Assembly: GCA_964017145.1 (NCBI GenBank)
Contig: OZ024846.1
Coordinates: 1,302,001 to 1,366,000 of the forward strand
DNA: 64,000 bases
Source of the DNA: Agrocybe praecox
Lineage: Eukaryota; Basidiomycota; Agaricomycetes; Agaricales; Agrocybaceae
Direction of reading: 5' to 3'
A program made the position numbers and the translations under genes. This document shows positions 22,249-34,907 of this stretch, piece after piece. How positions within the stretch are numbered: position 1 is the stretch's first letter; each line of letters opens with the position of its first letter. The notes below the pieces were generated by a model. The model was not told the origin of the DNA and did not search any database. It saw only the letters and a program-made list of their open reading frames with translations.

Positions 22249-24857
22249 ATGTCGGCTGTAGCTAGCACGGGGGCTACAAGTACGTCAAAGGTTAGCTTAT
22301 CTAGCCATGTTCCAAACAAAATACTATACAAATCTCACCTTAGCACTTTAGCAAAAGACCAAATCAAAACAACGCTATTTAAAACGTAAAAAGGAACGCA
22401 GAAAACACCGTCCAAAGTCGTCTACGGGAAACAGTGAGGATGGCGATGAAACTGACGAAGGGGGAGATGAGAAAGATAAAGAAAATGTAACGGCTCCGTC
22501 AGCTGAACAAGCCGTTGGTAAGATGGAAGAGGACGAACACAAAACCATATCAGAAGCGCCGAAGAAATCTAAAAAACGACCGCGTCTTGAGGACGATGAA
22601 GGCGTGGAAATGGCGAATGAAGATGAAACTGAAAAGACAGATGTACCTGAAGACCCTTCAAAGCCGGAAGTACTAGCTACCCTGCCTTCATTCCCTTTAC
22701 CAGCCCATCCACACGCGCCTTCAAAATCACTTCTTGCTCTTCAAGGTCTCGACGATGCACTGCTTGGGGCCGAGCTGATATCACCCAGTACCACTTTGCC
22801 TATACCTTCAGGGAAGGACGATGGAGGAACTCGCTTATCCGAAAGGATGAGGAAGCGGTTAAAGGATATAGGAATCACAGATTTATTTGCAGGTGGGTTT
22901 CTAATTTCTAGCGCGTCAACAGAGAGCTTCAACCGACTCCACCCATCGCACAGTTCAGACTGCCTTGTTGCCCTTCCTACTACCTTCGGATACCTCTAAC
23001 CAGTTGTATCTGCCATATGACCCACCCCGAGATGTTTGTGTTTCAGCGCCTACTGGTAGCGGCAAAACACTGGCATATGTGCTACCCATTATCGAAGTAC
23101 GCTGGCTAGAAAATAATATCTGCGTTCCACTACTTCAACTATTTTTAACAGTTGCTTTCTACCCGAGTCGTCACTCGATTACGTGCATTGATCGTACTAC
23201 CCACACGCGACTTGGTGTCCCAAGTCAAGGAAACGATGGAGGTCCTTAGCAAAGGGACAAAGCTCAAAGTATGCATTATTATCTTTCACGTATGAAAACT
23301 CGTCATGATCTCCTCCTTGTATTAGATTGGGACAGCCACTGGACAGCACTCTTTTTCGCATGAGCAATCGCAATTAATCCAGGACCAGACGAGCAGGTGC
23401 GCTATTTGAGATTACGAACTCTAGTAATGGGTACTCAACGAAGTACAGCTTGAACGGTGGTTCCAGCAAAGTCGACATACTGATCTGCACGCCTGGAAGG
23501 TTAATGGACCACCTTGTAGGGACGCCCAATTTCTCGTTGCAACATCTCCGATTTTTGGTATGCTTCCGTCTTCCCCGTCGCGTATCTCCTTTCTAAAGTC
23601 TCATTTTTATCCCAGGTCGTGGATGAAGCAGATAGGCTCCTTGCTCAGTCGTTTCAGGATTGGCTCGCTCAAGTATTAGCAGCTACACGTTTCCAATCTA
23701 ACGCCTCTTCCGATTTCTCTCAATATACGCCGTCGGAAACCGGCTCGTATTCATCGCCTGCCTTGGGCTCTCTTCTGCCTGATGGACTGTCCCCGACTTT
23801 CTTGAACGGCATGAAGTACTCAACCATCCCAACCTTCTTCACAGAAGAGAAAGCATCATCTTGTCAGAAGTTGCTGTTCTCAGCAACATTGACTCGGGAT
23901 CCTGGCAAGATTTCAGCACTGAAGTTGAGGGATCCTAAATATTTCCTTGTACAGGAACCCAGCAAGGATCGCTCGAACCCCGATGCGATGGATGTTGTAA
24001 TGGAAAAGTTCTCTATGCCATCAACTTTAGCAGTCAGTTTTCTATCTTTGTCATTTGACGCCGATAGCTGCTAACTACACTTTCATTATGGACAGGAACA
24101 TTATGTCGTCTGCGATTCCTCTCAAAAACCGCTCAATTTCTTCCATCTCGTACACACATATGACATCAAAAACACCCTCGTGTTCACCAAATCAGCAGAG
24201 TCCACGATCAGACTCGTTCGTCTCTTTGAGTTTTTCGAGAAAGAGAAAACAGGGCAATCTACTTCCGCAGGATTGGTCATTCGCGCTTATTCGAGTGATC
24301 TTCCGCCACAAGAGCGTAAGACGATTCTGGAGCAATTCAAGAATCAGAAGATTAACATGTAAGCACGTTGATGGTTCGAAATGCTTTAGTCATTAGTCAC
24401 TGATATTTTTTTGCTCTCGTAATGATAGTCTCGTCTGCTCTGACCTGATATCTCGAGGCATTGATATCAGTCATGTTTCTCATGTCATCAGTTATGACGT
24501 GCCTGTTGATATGCGCAAGTACGTTCACAGAGTCGGACGAACAGCTCGTGCTGGACGAGAGGGAGATGCTTGGACCCTGGTGGAACAACAAGAGGTTTGT
24601 GGTCTGCTAAAATTCTGAGAGATAACGACTGATTCGCAATGTAACTTAGGCACGCTATTTCAAGCAAATGCTCAAAGATGCTGAACATCTTGAAAGTGTC
24701 AAGAGGCTTAGAGTCGGCGAAAAAGATCTTGCCCCATTGTTACCATTCTACGAGGCATGTATCAAAAGTCCTGTTCTTCCTTTGTTCATATACTGATGAA
24801 TCGAATCGACAGACTGCGCTCAACAGCTTGAAAGAATTGTACACACGGCAAGGTTAA
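22249..24857 (+). CDS. DBP6: DEAD-box RNA helicase, Dbp6/DDX51-like
   Basis: Multi-exon gene starting with a 42-base exon (22249-22290), then 22352 onward. After a Lys/Glu-rich nuclear-type N-terminus the helicase motifs appear in order: Q-like region at [10 protein letters not shown], motif I APTGSGKT, Ia LPTRDLVSQ, Ib [78 protein letters not shown] long insert after DEAD ([11 protein letters not shown]...) and a C-terminus ending ELYTRQG resemble Dbp6/DDX51, which act in the nucleolus in 60S ribosomal subunit assembly. The gene ends at 24857, 84 bases from the convergent C3HC gene. The helicase call is certain; the Dbp6 orthology is my best reading. Confidence 0.88.
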
Positions 24858-24941
24858 TAAAAGACCACCCGACATATCCCATATTATTACATGTGTACAT
24901 ATACAATGAGAGTCCTACAACAATCATGCGGCAAGAGTTGA

Positions 24942-26942
24942 TCACCCAAGAAGGCCTTTCACGTATTTCAGCAGGTCCTTTCCCTGGAAGCTACATTTTT
25001 AGTCCTGAGGCTTGGAAGAGTAGGGAAGGAATAAACATACCCCACGAGCTTTGACACCAGAGACCATGGCCTTCACATTGTCAACGTCCATGTCGTCATC
25101 TTCATTTTGAGCAGGATCTTTGGGCGCCAGAAAATTATACTCGATCCCTTGTTTCTGAGCCATCCCGTACCGTAAAACAACTGTGAGAACAGCGCGCCAA
25201 CCCTCTAAAGCGCCTTGTACACCGTTCCTATTTTGACTGCTGTAATGAGATAGAGAAGTTGTTGAATTTGATCGAGCATGGGTTCCGGGATTTTGTGGGG
25301 GGATGGGCAACGAAGGGATAATGGTGGATCGGACAACGTAAGGACAATAAGAGCGATGTTCTTTCAGGAGATCCAAAGAACGTCGAGGCAGTGGTTTGGT
25401 AGGACGGGCTGGTGTGCTTGGCGGATCGGGATGATTGCTATTTGGTCCTGCCGGGCTTTGGGGTTCCATTGGGACATCATCGTTACTAGACCGTTTGGAA
25501 AAACTCCAGAGGCCTAAACGTCTTTGACAGAGCTCGCATTGGAGGAGAGCTTTGTCCGGGAGTTTCGTCGCGAGACTTTGAAATGAGGGTGTCATGCTAT
25601 CTGTAGACCGTCGTGGCGTGCGTGGCAGTGAAACAGATGAAGCACGAGATAGAGCGGGACTCGGAGGTGCAGTAGATGTGACCGAAGCAGTCCTTGTTGT
25701 TGATGAACGGCGCAGTGGTTCTAAAGGAGAGGGTGGGACGAGAGACCATCCGAAAACTGAAGCTAGAATGGCGGTCTCGGACAGCTCTGCATCATCATTG
25801 GTAGAGGGATCTTGGGCAACAACATTATTGTCCGACGAGCGGTCGTACGTTGGCGGCTTGTAAGAAGCGACAGTTGAAAGCAATGAGTTGAGTTGTGATG
25901 AAGTCTGAGGATATAGTCAGTAAAGGAAGGCATACAGGTCGCGGCAACTGACAAGAGGGTGTTTTATTGTGATGTCTTTTATTGTAGATTCCAAGGAAGC
26001 GGCGTTCGTTTTAATAACCTTGATCATAGTGCCTGGAGAGTGAAGAGGTATACAGTATATTGAATCTGCAAGATATTAAGCATTATTTTTGGAAGGAGTT
26101 CACAAATGGATTTACCGTCACATTGACGCGTCCTCCAAGGACAGCCCTTTTTATGAGCTTCTACTAGAGAGACGCGTTGTTTCTCGATTAATGCGTTCGC
26201 TGAGAAACTTGTGAGCTGATGATTCAAAAATGACGCGTGCAAATTACATACCAGCGTCGCGATTTAGACCCTCTCGACCACCAACCACCCATGACGCACT
26301 GCACAAGCCACATACTAATCGGTCTTTGCCATCGTTAATCCAACCGCATTTTGAAGCTGCTACTGCATCGATGGAGGTGGGTTTATTCCCATAAGTTGCA
26401 AGTTTATATGTTGCCAAACGCGAAAGAAATGATGTCAGAGAAGAAGGTCGATACTCGGCCGTGGCTGAAAGAAGAGGGGCGGGGGCCTGATTTGGGGAAG
26501 GGAATTTGAAAGTAAAGGTACTCTTCGTCCTCTCAGCCGCTCGAGCCAAGATGGCACTCAAATGAGGCGTGTTTTTAGTGACATCTGAGGGCCTAAAAAC
26601 TAAGATGAGTGTCCTTTCAGACAAATGTATCGTACAATGCATACCCTTGGTTCTTGCTACTCCCAGATTTGATACCATACTTTGCAAGAGTTGAATACAG
26701 AGATCGTATGGTATTTGATCTTTTGGGAGGCGAAGGTCTATCAGAGACGCTGCTTGAGGCTACAGCACTGTCAAGAATTTGGAATGCATCGTCGAGTTTG
26801 CGCTAAGTGGGTGAATGACTGAGTAAGTTGTAACCTTCTTGATAGACTGAGAACAAACCTTTGTGGTTCTTATTTTGTTGCCATTATCTGGATTCGTTTC
26901 TGAGATCGTTGGGAGAGAAGATGAGTTGGTCATGAGTGTCAC
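24942..26942 (-). CDS. C3HC zinc-finger protein (NIPA/Rsm1-like)
   Basis: Minus-strand gene of at least five exons. It starts at the Met at 26942 or 26933 (MTNSSSLPTISE), spliced to RKLDDAFQILDSAV, and ends with a short exon encoding KDLLKYVKGLLG. The N-terminal domain has CGWINDGKDRLVCGLCSASW followed, across a splice, by EAHKKGCPW, matching the C3HC zinc finger. A second, Rsm1-type module has LQCELCQRRLGLWSF and EHRSYCPYV, then a helix GWRAVLTVVLRYGM. The family includes human NIPA/ZC3HC1 at the nuclear pore basket and fission yeast Rsm1 in mRNA export. A nuclear-pore or mRNA-export role is inferred from the family. Between the two modules lies a Ser/Pro-rich disordered linker. Confidence 0.83.
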
Positions 26943-27666
26943 TAAACAAGGGCCCGTCCTCCTCCTTCCCCATAATTTGCTTAGTCATCACTGCTCTCTC
27001 TCTCTCTCCTGTTGGCGGCAGCTTTCAACTCAAACCAGAACTGACAATTTTTATGTCATGAACTTACCTGTTCTTTTCTATCCGCACTATGAAATACGAC
27101 AAACGCGTGCTCTAACCTTTCAATTTACGAACTTTGATTTCTAGTTTGTTTCTCCTCTGGCCATCTTTTGCACCATCCCCAACTTCTTGGGCACCTTTTG
27201 GTAGATCTGAAGAAGCTACTGCATCACTCTGGCGACTGAAGCACGACTTCATACGTCTCATATACTAGACACAATCATCGAGGAACACTCCAAAAAAATG
27301 TGTCATCAACAACCTCATGTTCCCCTAGGCAGAATAAGCACTGCAACTTTTTTTTTTGTTTTTTTTGCGGAGCTTACTTTGCACGGGCTCGGCAGTATAT
27401 GTCAAGCCCATTCATTTGTGCTGGAGAAGTGTGGAGTTTCACCACGAATAAGCACTGCAACTTGACTCCATCCAGTTCCCTCTCTATAACCCTCATAATT
27501 GTGACAGGCTTGAGGTTCTTATCCTTCTTGTTCAAAAAATTATTATCCCCGGAATGTTCCTCCGTCGAGACTAGCAGCGGTCAGACGTCTCCAAACCTCC
27601 GCGCTCTCGGGCTGCTACGCGAACAAATTACTAAAGTATCGAAAACGCTAATAGCTCAGGCTTTTA
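26943..27666. other. Intergenic with short direct repeat
   Basis: GAATAAGCACTGCAACTT occurs twice (about 27331-27348 and 27446-27463), and there is a T-run at about 27348-27366. No supported gene lies here; the stretch precedes the permease relic. Confidence 0.5.
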
Positions 27667-28345
27667 ATGACTTCTGACTACACGCACCAATATGACAAGA
27701 AGGCAGTACGTGTGGCAGATAGCTCGTCAGAAACCGAACTTCTGTCTTTCGAAGAAGCCGCAGTGACCGCTGGTGCACCTACTAAGAAAACCAGTCCTTT
27801 GGGCTACTATGTGGGATGGATTAGCGTCGTTTTTCTGGTGAGCAAATTCTCTTTTATGTTGATGAGACCTTGGCTTATTTCAGTATTAAGAATGTGAGCA
27901 AAGTGGTTGGAACTGGAGTGTTCATGACTCGTCAGCCATGGGTATTATTCGTAAAGCCTATTATCTAATACGCCATGTATTGTAGCTGGATCCATTTTAA
28001 AAGCCGTTGGTTCGAACGGTGTCAGCTTAATCTTTTGGGTCGTTGGTTATGTCATTACTGGCGGTAATTTGCTTCGTCTTCAAGCCTTCTTTATTTATAA
28101 ACTGATTGCGCTTGGTTTAGCATCGCTGTCTGTCTATCTCGAATACATATCCTATTTTCCACATAGGTCAGGAGCCGAAGTGGCTTATTTGGAATGGGTT
28201 TGTGGATCCTTGACATGGAGGCAGATCATTATTTCTAAATGGCTTCGACTTATTTGTAGGCATATCCCCGACCAAAGCTCTCATGCCGACTGCAGTTGCA
28301 GTACAATCTGTTCTTCTGTCATTCGGCATACAGATAAAAAAAGAA
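27667..28345 (+). pseudogene. Truncated amino-acid permease (MUP1/LAT-like)
   Basis: The N-terminal third of an APC-family amino-acid permease of the high-affinity methionine (MUP1) type. Pieces in order are SPLGYYVGWISVVFL, NVSKVVGTGVF, SILKAVGSNGVSLIFWVVGY, ASLSVYLEYISYFPHRSGAE and AYPRPK, joined by plausible short introns. Then a one-base shift is needed to continue into MPTAVAVQSVLLSF, so the frame is broken near 28280. Homology stops just after that, about 30-50 bases before the end of inverted NIS copy 2; the remaining membrane spans are missing. The relic therefore marks the junction of the duplication. Whether the frameshift came before or after truncation is not visible. Confidence 0.8.
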
Positions 28346-28349
28346 GAAA

Positions 28350-30615
28350 CTCGAAAAGCCAGAATATACCAGTTAAGCTGACTTCGCAGGCAACTGGGGT
28401 CGGAACTGAATCATGTTTGGGTAAGGGCTGTACACCATCTACGGGAAACGTCAGGTTAGTTTATTGTCGGGCAGAGCAGTGTATATACTACTTACATCCC
28501 GGTACAAGTCCCTCATTCGCATACGCATCAAACATTTCGAATCGACTTCTTTGCTGCTCGGGTCCATCCAGACTTTCCATACAGCATGTTCCTTTGGAAT
28601 TACCGAGGACATGTGCGTCCTCAGCATCTCCCAACCTTGACCATTATGATGGAAGCCAAGTAGCCTGATCAAACGCTGGAGATGATTGTGCACAAAAGTG
28701 TGGTAGAATCTTGGGAATGTTTCTTCCAATGTCTGGGTTGCCACACAATGGCCAGGCAAAAATTTAAAGTCGATACCGATAGATTTGCAAAGGGTGGGTG
28801 GATATATCCCCAGGCCTCCGAAGTCGCGTATGACAAACCCGCGAAGTTGTTTCGTAGCTATATCAAAGCGCACCAGCACGTTCTGGGCATGTGCTTCAAA
28901 GGCTACACCATTTTTCACCAATGCCGGTATCAACGCCTCACATGCCATTTTTATATATCTATAAAACATCGTGAGGAACCTCCTTCTGTGCTCGGCCTGA
29001 GAATCGACGTACGTGTTTAAAAATATAGCCCTTTTCTCTTCTGTATCCAGCCCAAACGCATGTTCTACCGCGGACATCCCGGCGGGTACATTGTAGTGGC
29101 CTTCTTCGAGCAGAGCTGCACAGACAATCACATTCTCCCCTTTAGGTGGCTGGTATTCTTTCCTAATGACAACTGTAAAATGTTTCGCAACTTCGGCATT
29201 TGGTGTTCGATAGACTGCGCTGCTAGGTTCCGTTTCAATGACCAATATTATTGGGTTGACCGCCAACTTTGGTACTACATCTGTAGAAAAGCGCGGTCCA
29301 AAGTCGGCAGTGAAGTGCGAGATAGTCCTCAAAGATGAAGAGATCTTCACACCAACGGCTAATTTAAGCGCTATTCCAGGAAAATCAGGGAAAATGACAG
29401 TCCTTATTGATACATAAAATTTTCTGGCAAGATAACTTTGAATGGTTAAGCACACCTGATGCTTGACTGTGCTTTGGCAGGAAGATGAACTTCTGCTGGT
29501 AAAACCTCAACGTCTTCGAATTTGCTTATGATGTTATCGATTTGGAGTTCATGGACCGGAACAAATAAGTACTCGTCGTTTTTAACGATGGTGGTACCGG
29601 CGTTCTTCGCGGCCCTTGAGACGAGTGCGTCTGCTATTTCGGAGAACTCCCCAAGAAGACTAAGTTTGCTTTTAGGCACTTTGACGAATCGAATTTTAGG
29701 ATGATACCAGTCATAGTCTAGGCTGTCGTTCGTGGCTTGCATACGTGCTCTGTGCATCTTCAATGTCGGAGTAAGTTACAGAAGACTACCCTAATTTGTA
29801 AATTTAGCTCACCGGATGAGTCGGGTGTCCAGCAACGAGACTTTGTTCCCAATCAATGGAAGGCGCATGGAGCTTGGGACAAGCAGGAGGATTCTGATAA
29901 GATAGTGCTAATACAATGGTCACTATGTCCATTCAATTAGATATTTATTTACGCACTTTGCCAATCAAGAGAACTCTGTATTTCCTGAGCGATAACGTCG
30001 CGGATATTTTCAGGGATGAAAACTGTTTCTACGAATTTTCTCCACAAGTCTACAGGATTTGCAACAACGTGCAATGATCCACGTGAAGACATATCCCAAG
30101 GAGGTGGCCTCATATTGTCTAGGATGGACTGGCTAAATTTGTCCTTGGAAGCGTATCAGCAGTGCAGGAAGTATGTCAATGAAACGATAGAAACATACAA
30201 GGTCTTCTACTTCTTCACCAAATTCATATATGGGCGAAAGCATGTCCAACGGGTCTACAAGGCCCACGAGACGTCCATGCTTCCGTGCTTGTTCATCCTT
30301 CAAGACAGGATGGTTCCGCAACGGTACCATGGCAAATATGTCGGTCGGGTGAAAGGGGCGAAACACGTCGACGTTTTCAGAGATGGTGTGAGTTGACAGA
30401 ACGACAAGGAGGCCAACCGATCCAATGTGAGGGTCAAGGAAGGGAACGTAGAAGGCGCGAAGAATTCCTTCAGTCACCAAACAAGATATTAAGCGCGACA
30501 TTACTACAAATGAAGCGTGATCGCGAGGCTGTAAAGCAGTGGGTGAAAGCATCCTGAAGAGTTTTGAAAGATAGCGAGATTGTTGGACGTTAGACAATTT
30601 ATATTTTGCGATCTA
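28350..30615 (-). repeat. Right arm of inverted gene duplication
   Basis: Inverse complement of 1-2262, including all introns of the NIS gene. Its low-coordinate edge abuts the permease relic; its high-coordinate edge lies at or beyond ATAAATTGTCT (about 30595-30605). The partner limit cannot be seen because the window starts there. Confidence 0.9.
28373..30552 (-). CDS. IucA/IucC-family NIS siderophore synthetase, copy 2
   Basis: Same six-exon structure as copy 1 on the opposite strand: the first ATG at 30552 (MLSPTALQPRDHASF) and the last exon 28438-28373. All recognised motifs are kept: GHPTHP spliced to MHRAR, EHAFG, FEAHAQN, VRDFGG and the FhuF-like end PYPNMI. The coding differences I could see are substitutions plus length changes of whole codons: EFGEEVEDL replaces EFDEKNEVNDL, and one Ser is missing from WDMSSRGS. 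I saw no premature stop or frameshift, so this copy also looks functional. The acceptor before exon 5 is AAG here and CAG in copy 1, giving the same junction. No transporter or hydroxylase lies beside it. Confidence 0.82.
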
Positions 30616-31145
30616 GTAGCAGGACACTAGAAGACTTGTCCGAATCCAAATTCTGGGCTTCTGCAAGTCTGACATATTTAGAGCAATTTATTTGACATGA
30701 GGTGAATGTGATGACATAGTACCAGGTGAAACCCCCGACTCGATCAGTTGGCCTAATGTCGGAAAAATGGGAAAAAAGCATATCAGTCATTGCGACTGGT
30801 GATGAACATGTATGAAGGTCAGTCCTTGCAACGTTCTTTCTTTTCGTTGCTCTCGTTTTTTATCAATCAAATTTAATGTGCAGCCTCGCTCGGCTTCGGC
30901 ATTGGGATATCTACAGTACTTTCAAGAATCTTGCAAAGTAAACATGAACAAGTAAAATTGGAGGATGAGATGAGGAAAGAGAGAGTCAGACAAAGGGCCA
31001 CTGTATTCCAGTTTATAGATTTATAGAAGGATGCAAGACTCAACTTGAAGCGAACACAAATGAAGTTGAAATGGGAGAATTATATGGTAGCGTACACGAA
31101 AAACTGAGTCTGGTCAAAGATAGAGTAATAACATTGCGACGATTC
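30616..31145. other. Intergenic
   Basis: Short AT-rich stretch between NIS copy 2 and the stop of the PPR-like gene. No gene is supported. Confidence 0.5.
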
Positions 31146-34100
31146 TCAAATGATTGATTGACCGTATGACGATGATCCATGTGTGTCAAGTGAACTTGAA
31201 GATGACACCATTTTCCTCTTCTTTCTAATCACTCCTTCATGTCGAGCCTGATTCCGCTTTTCCCTTTCTCGCATGTCTGCAACCTCAACTTCGCGTATGA
31301 TACCCACTATCGTCTTCGCAGCCACCACATCACCGCGAAGATAGAAGGATTTCATGAACATTCTATAGAGCGGCCGAGTGTGTTTGTAGAACGAAATATA
31401 ACTCGAAAGTTTCGGAATGGGGAAGGCAATGAGCCCATGAGGGGACTCGAAAGGTACTCCGTGTTTCCGACGAAAACGTTCTGGGACGGGATACCCATCG
31501 CGGACCATTTGGTCGAAGAGAGCCCTGACCTTTGGCGCATCAACGCCCGTTTGCCACTTTAAGATGGCCTTCAAGAGGATATTGATGGTAGTCCGGTCTG
31601 GAATAAAGCAGCATTCTTCCATAAGATAATTCTTGATCCCGAGTATATGACGAACTAGACGACCATTACGAAATTCTTCATCAACCATGGGACCATGTAT
31701 GAGGATGTTCCCGATGAGCGTTTTGGATTTCTCGTCCAGATTCGAGTGGGCTCCGACGTATACTTTTCTGGCTATATAAAACCGCTTGGCCCTTACCAAG
31801 ACAGAAACAGCCTCGCGAACGGCTGAGGCATCGGCGCCAGCATGTGAGATAAAGTCGCGAAGGTAAGGGTTGGGGGTCTGCTGGCCAGAAGGACGGTGGC
31901 GTCTCAAGCTATCAATCAGATTTTTCCGTTGAACGAATGCGTTCAGTTGAGTTTTGCTCTCGGGTAGGCGCCGCATCAGCTTGTCTGCACCCCTACGGGC
32001 CAGAGTTCGTTGCAGTCTTCTTCGAAGGGGTTCCATTGTGGGGACTTGAGATTTGTCTTCCACCGAGTGAAATTTTCGAAACAAATCAACCGCACTCTTA
32101 AAGTCGGATGAAAGCACAAGTAGGACCAAACGACGAACCAAACGAGGGGTGAATAATTCCGGGGCTATTCCATGCATCGTCTTTACGAAGTCGACGGCAT
32201 CACTCATTTTCTGTGTTCGTACCATGAGCGAAAAAAAGAAACAAGTAGGATGCTTGAGGTCCGCTGGCAGTTGATGCTTCGAGTACAACTTAAGTGCCGT
32301 TTTAGACAGCAGGCGCACATATGCAGGATCTTCATATTCGACCTGTCGTGCCTGCAGGTTGTGCAAACTTTGTCCAAAGATAAGTTCAATGTGTTCTCGG
32401 GTCGTAGACGGATGTTCCAGAAACAATGTGGCAATGTCCCATCGCTGTGTCTGTACAACGGCCCGCAAGAATTGCTGCACAAGGTAAGGCCGAACAGCGA
32501 TATTCGCTTCCAAGTTATGGACGTAAAGGTCGTAAGCCAGGGCGATGTCCTCCTTCATGTAATAACGTAGAAGGGTCTCCGTGAGGTAAAGCTGCCAGCT
32601 TGATCCAGGTAAAATAAGCGATATGGAAGCATACAATGCAGGCCAGTCATGCCCTGAAAACACTACAGATGCTTTGGCGTACGCTGCCACACAGTCGATG
32701 ACCTGTGCTTGTGATCGAGGGTTGAAAGGCTTCTCATTTTGCCACAAACCAAGCGTGTTGGACACATCCAAGGCATCTTTCGCGAGTTGTGCGTCGTAGG
32801 ATTTAACTGCAATCCGGAAGAATGTTGAAACAAACACCCGAGTGACATTGATAGGTTGATCCTCGAGTTTAATGCTGGTGAAGGATTCCAAAAGTGGTCG
32901 GGTTATGTCTTTAACGAGTTTACTAGGATTGTGTGATATTATTGTATCCAGGGTGTTTAAGGTGGAGGCCGCGCGCCAAAGGATATGGGTAGGTTCTGGA
33001 TTTGAAGAGGCAGTGGTACTGAGAGAACCCGAGTCGACGGAGATGCTTTGCGGAGACAAGGATGCCGCGAGTAAGATAAGATTGCTCCAGCGAACATCTA
33101 CCGGGAAATGCGCAGCAAAGACTTGTTGGACTTGATCGTTGACCCATCTGGTGAGATATTGAGGCATCTGTCCAGTACGGTAAGATGGAAATAGAGCGGC
33201 TGCGAATGCTATATTCAAGTGAGAGATTTGTATGATCCAGGTAGGAGTATCTTCCTGAGTCCTGGCTAGCCTCAAATTTCGAGATCCCATTGCTATGCGA
33301 GCGCATATAGTTTCTAAAATCCTCTCCTTCGAGCTGTATGGGACAGCACCGCTATACGACAACAGCATTTCCCATAATAAGTCTGGAAATCGAGGGTGGG
33401 GATCTGGGACGTGCTGGAGTAAGTCGCAAAGATAACCAAATCCTTCTTCGATGTACTTGGGTACACACGAGGATATTAGGAAGTGCAAAAAAGGAACATG
33501 AACATCCGGGTTGCTGGTTAGGGCACTCAATCGTTGGTATTGGACGCGTGCGCGGTTAAGTCCTGAGATACGACAGTAAGAGGTAAGATTGTGGTGTAGT
33601 AGTATACAAATATAGAAGCATATACCTGAATTCGGCTCTCTGTGCTCAGTTCGTTCTAAGAGTGCTCTCATGACCCAGTATCTGGCCTGCAAACTTGGCT
33701 CGAGTATAGGTGTTTCAATTCCATCTGCCAATTTCAAGATGAACGACCAAAGTACTGATTTATCAAGAACTTTCTTGAAATGTAATTTGAGGTGGTTGTC
33801 GAAGGTAGACGTAATTGGAGCAGATGCAAGTGTCCCACAGAGTGAGATAATGCTTTCCAGACGGTGTTGACCAAGGTCCAGTCCTTTTGCTGTGGAGTCG
33901 TTGAATAGTGAAATAAGAGAAGATATGGATAAATCTCGGGCTGATGACGGAGGTGACAATAAATCATCGATGGCGGAAAGAGTGGCGTCTACGTCGACCT
34001 TAGGCACGAGAAGGGTTGACGTTGAACGAGTTGCATCAAAACTTTCCTGAACCTTCGCGCTGAAATTCAGAGATTTCGAAGGCTCTAAGGAGTCGCGTCT

Positions 34101-34369
34101 TGCAGGGAATGGTAAGGTTTGGCGTTGCAAGTTCAATTTCTTGCTGGAGTAACTCGAGTCAGCGTTAGAAGTCACTGAATCCTGGATTGCTTGTGTTGTT
34201 ACAAGTATGCCCTTAGTAGTCACGGCTGCAGTTCGTGTCCTGGCAGAGTAGAGTCTGGAAAGGAAAGCAAACAGTCAATAACGTGTTAGTCGCGCTCTAT
34301 ACTGATGTGGACGCACTTGGTACCGCGGCCATCCAAGATACGGAAGGTCGATGAACACCATCGCAACAT
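31146..34369 (-). CDS. Mitochondrial PPR-like protein
   Basis: Three exons (34369-34317, 34254-33626, 33562-31146) give 1032 aa; intron 2 is 63 bases and would read through in frame. The N-terminus MLRWCSSTFRILDGRGTKLY is Arg/Ser-rich without acids early on, and the following SARTRTAAV fits a mitochondrial presequence. The body is helical with scattered PPR-like repeats, the clearest being TTINILLKAILKWQTG followed by APKVRALFDQMVRDGYPV near the C-terminus, and weaker ones around SDAVDFVKTMHG. Fungal proteins of this size and layout are usually organelle RNA-processing or translation factors; the specific RNA is unknown. The C-terminus is basic (REKRNQARHEGVIRKKRK). It is transcribed divergently from the P0 gene. 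Confidence 0.72.
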
Positions 34370-34907
34370 TCCATTGCATGAACTTGTATGGCGGAAACCA
34401 AGGCTTTAGAGCGTCGACACTACTCAAGTGAGGTAGACACTATATTGCCAGGACCAAATGGTATATCAGAAAACGTGAATGTTGTCGCCGAGTATCCTGT
34501 GTCGAACGCAATCCCCACTCCCGACGCGCAAAACGGACTTTTTTGGTCGCTGCTCGTCCTTGTGCGACGTGAACAGTGAGCGGGCAAGTCGGACTCTGCC
34601 GTGCAGCGGGCCTTTAATCCAAACCTTATTTGATATTCGCACGCTCAGATCATCCACACAAGTTTTGGGGCCGCGTCGGTATCTTCGTTTTACAACGCTC
34701 AACCAGTCGCCTTGAAAAATCCATTGGCACTACCAGGTTCGTGCAAGATCTTATTTGGAATGGAACATTTTTGCTTACTTTTGTTAAATCTCAGGAGCAG
34801 AGGTCAATCGGGAGGCACTAGTTAACTAATTTTCATCAAGACTTGTGCGTTAAGAATCTGAGTGGTCTAGGACTCTAACTTATTGGAAACTTCATAGATA
34901 CATAACA
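34370..34907. promoter_or_regulatory. Divergent promoter region, PPR-like / RPP0
   Basis: 538 bases separate the start codons of the PPR-like gene and RPP0, so this stretch must hold both promoters and leaders. A 63-codon plus-strand frame at 34388-34579 has no domain. I could not assign individual sites. Confidence 0.5.

Noticed and set aside
34388..34579. 63-codon plus-strand frame upstream of RPP0
   Set aside because: It lies in the shared promoter region, has no domain, and lacks splice partners.
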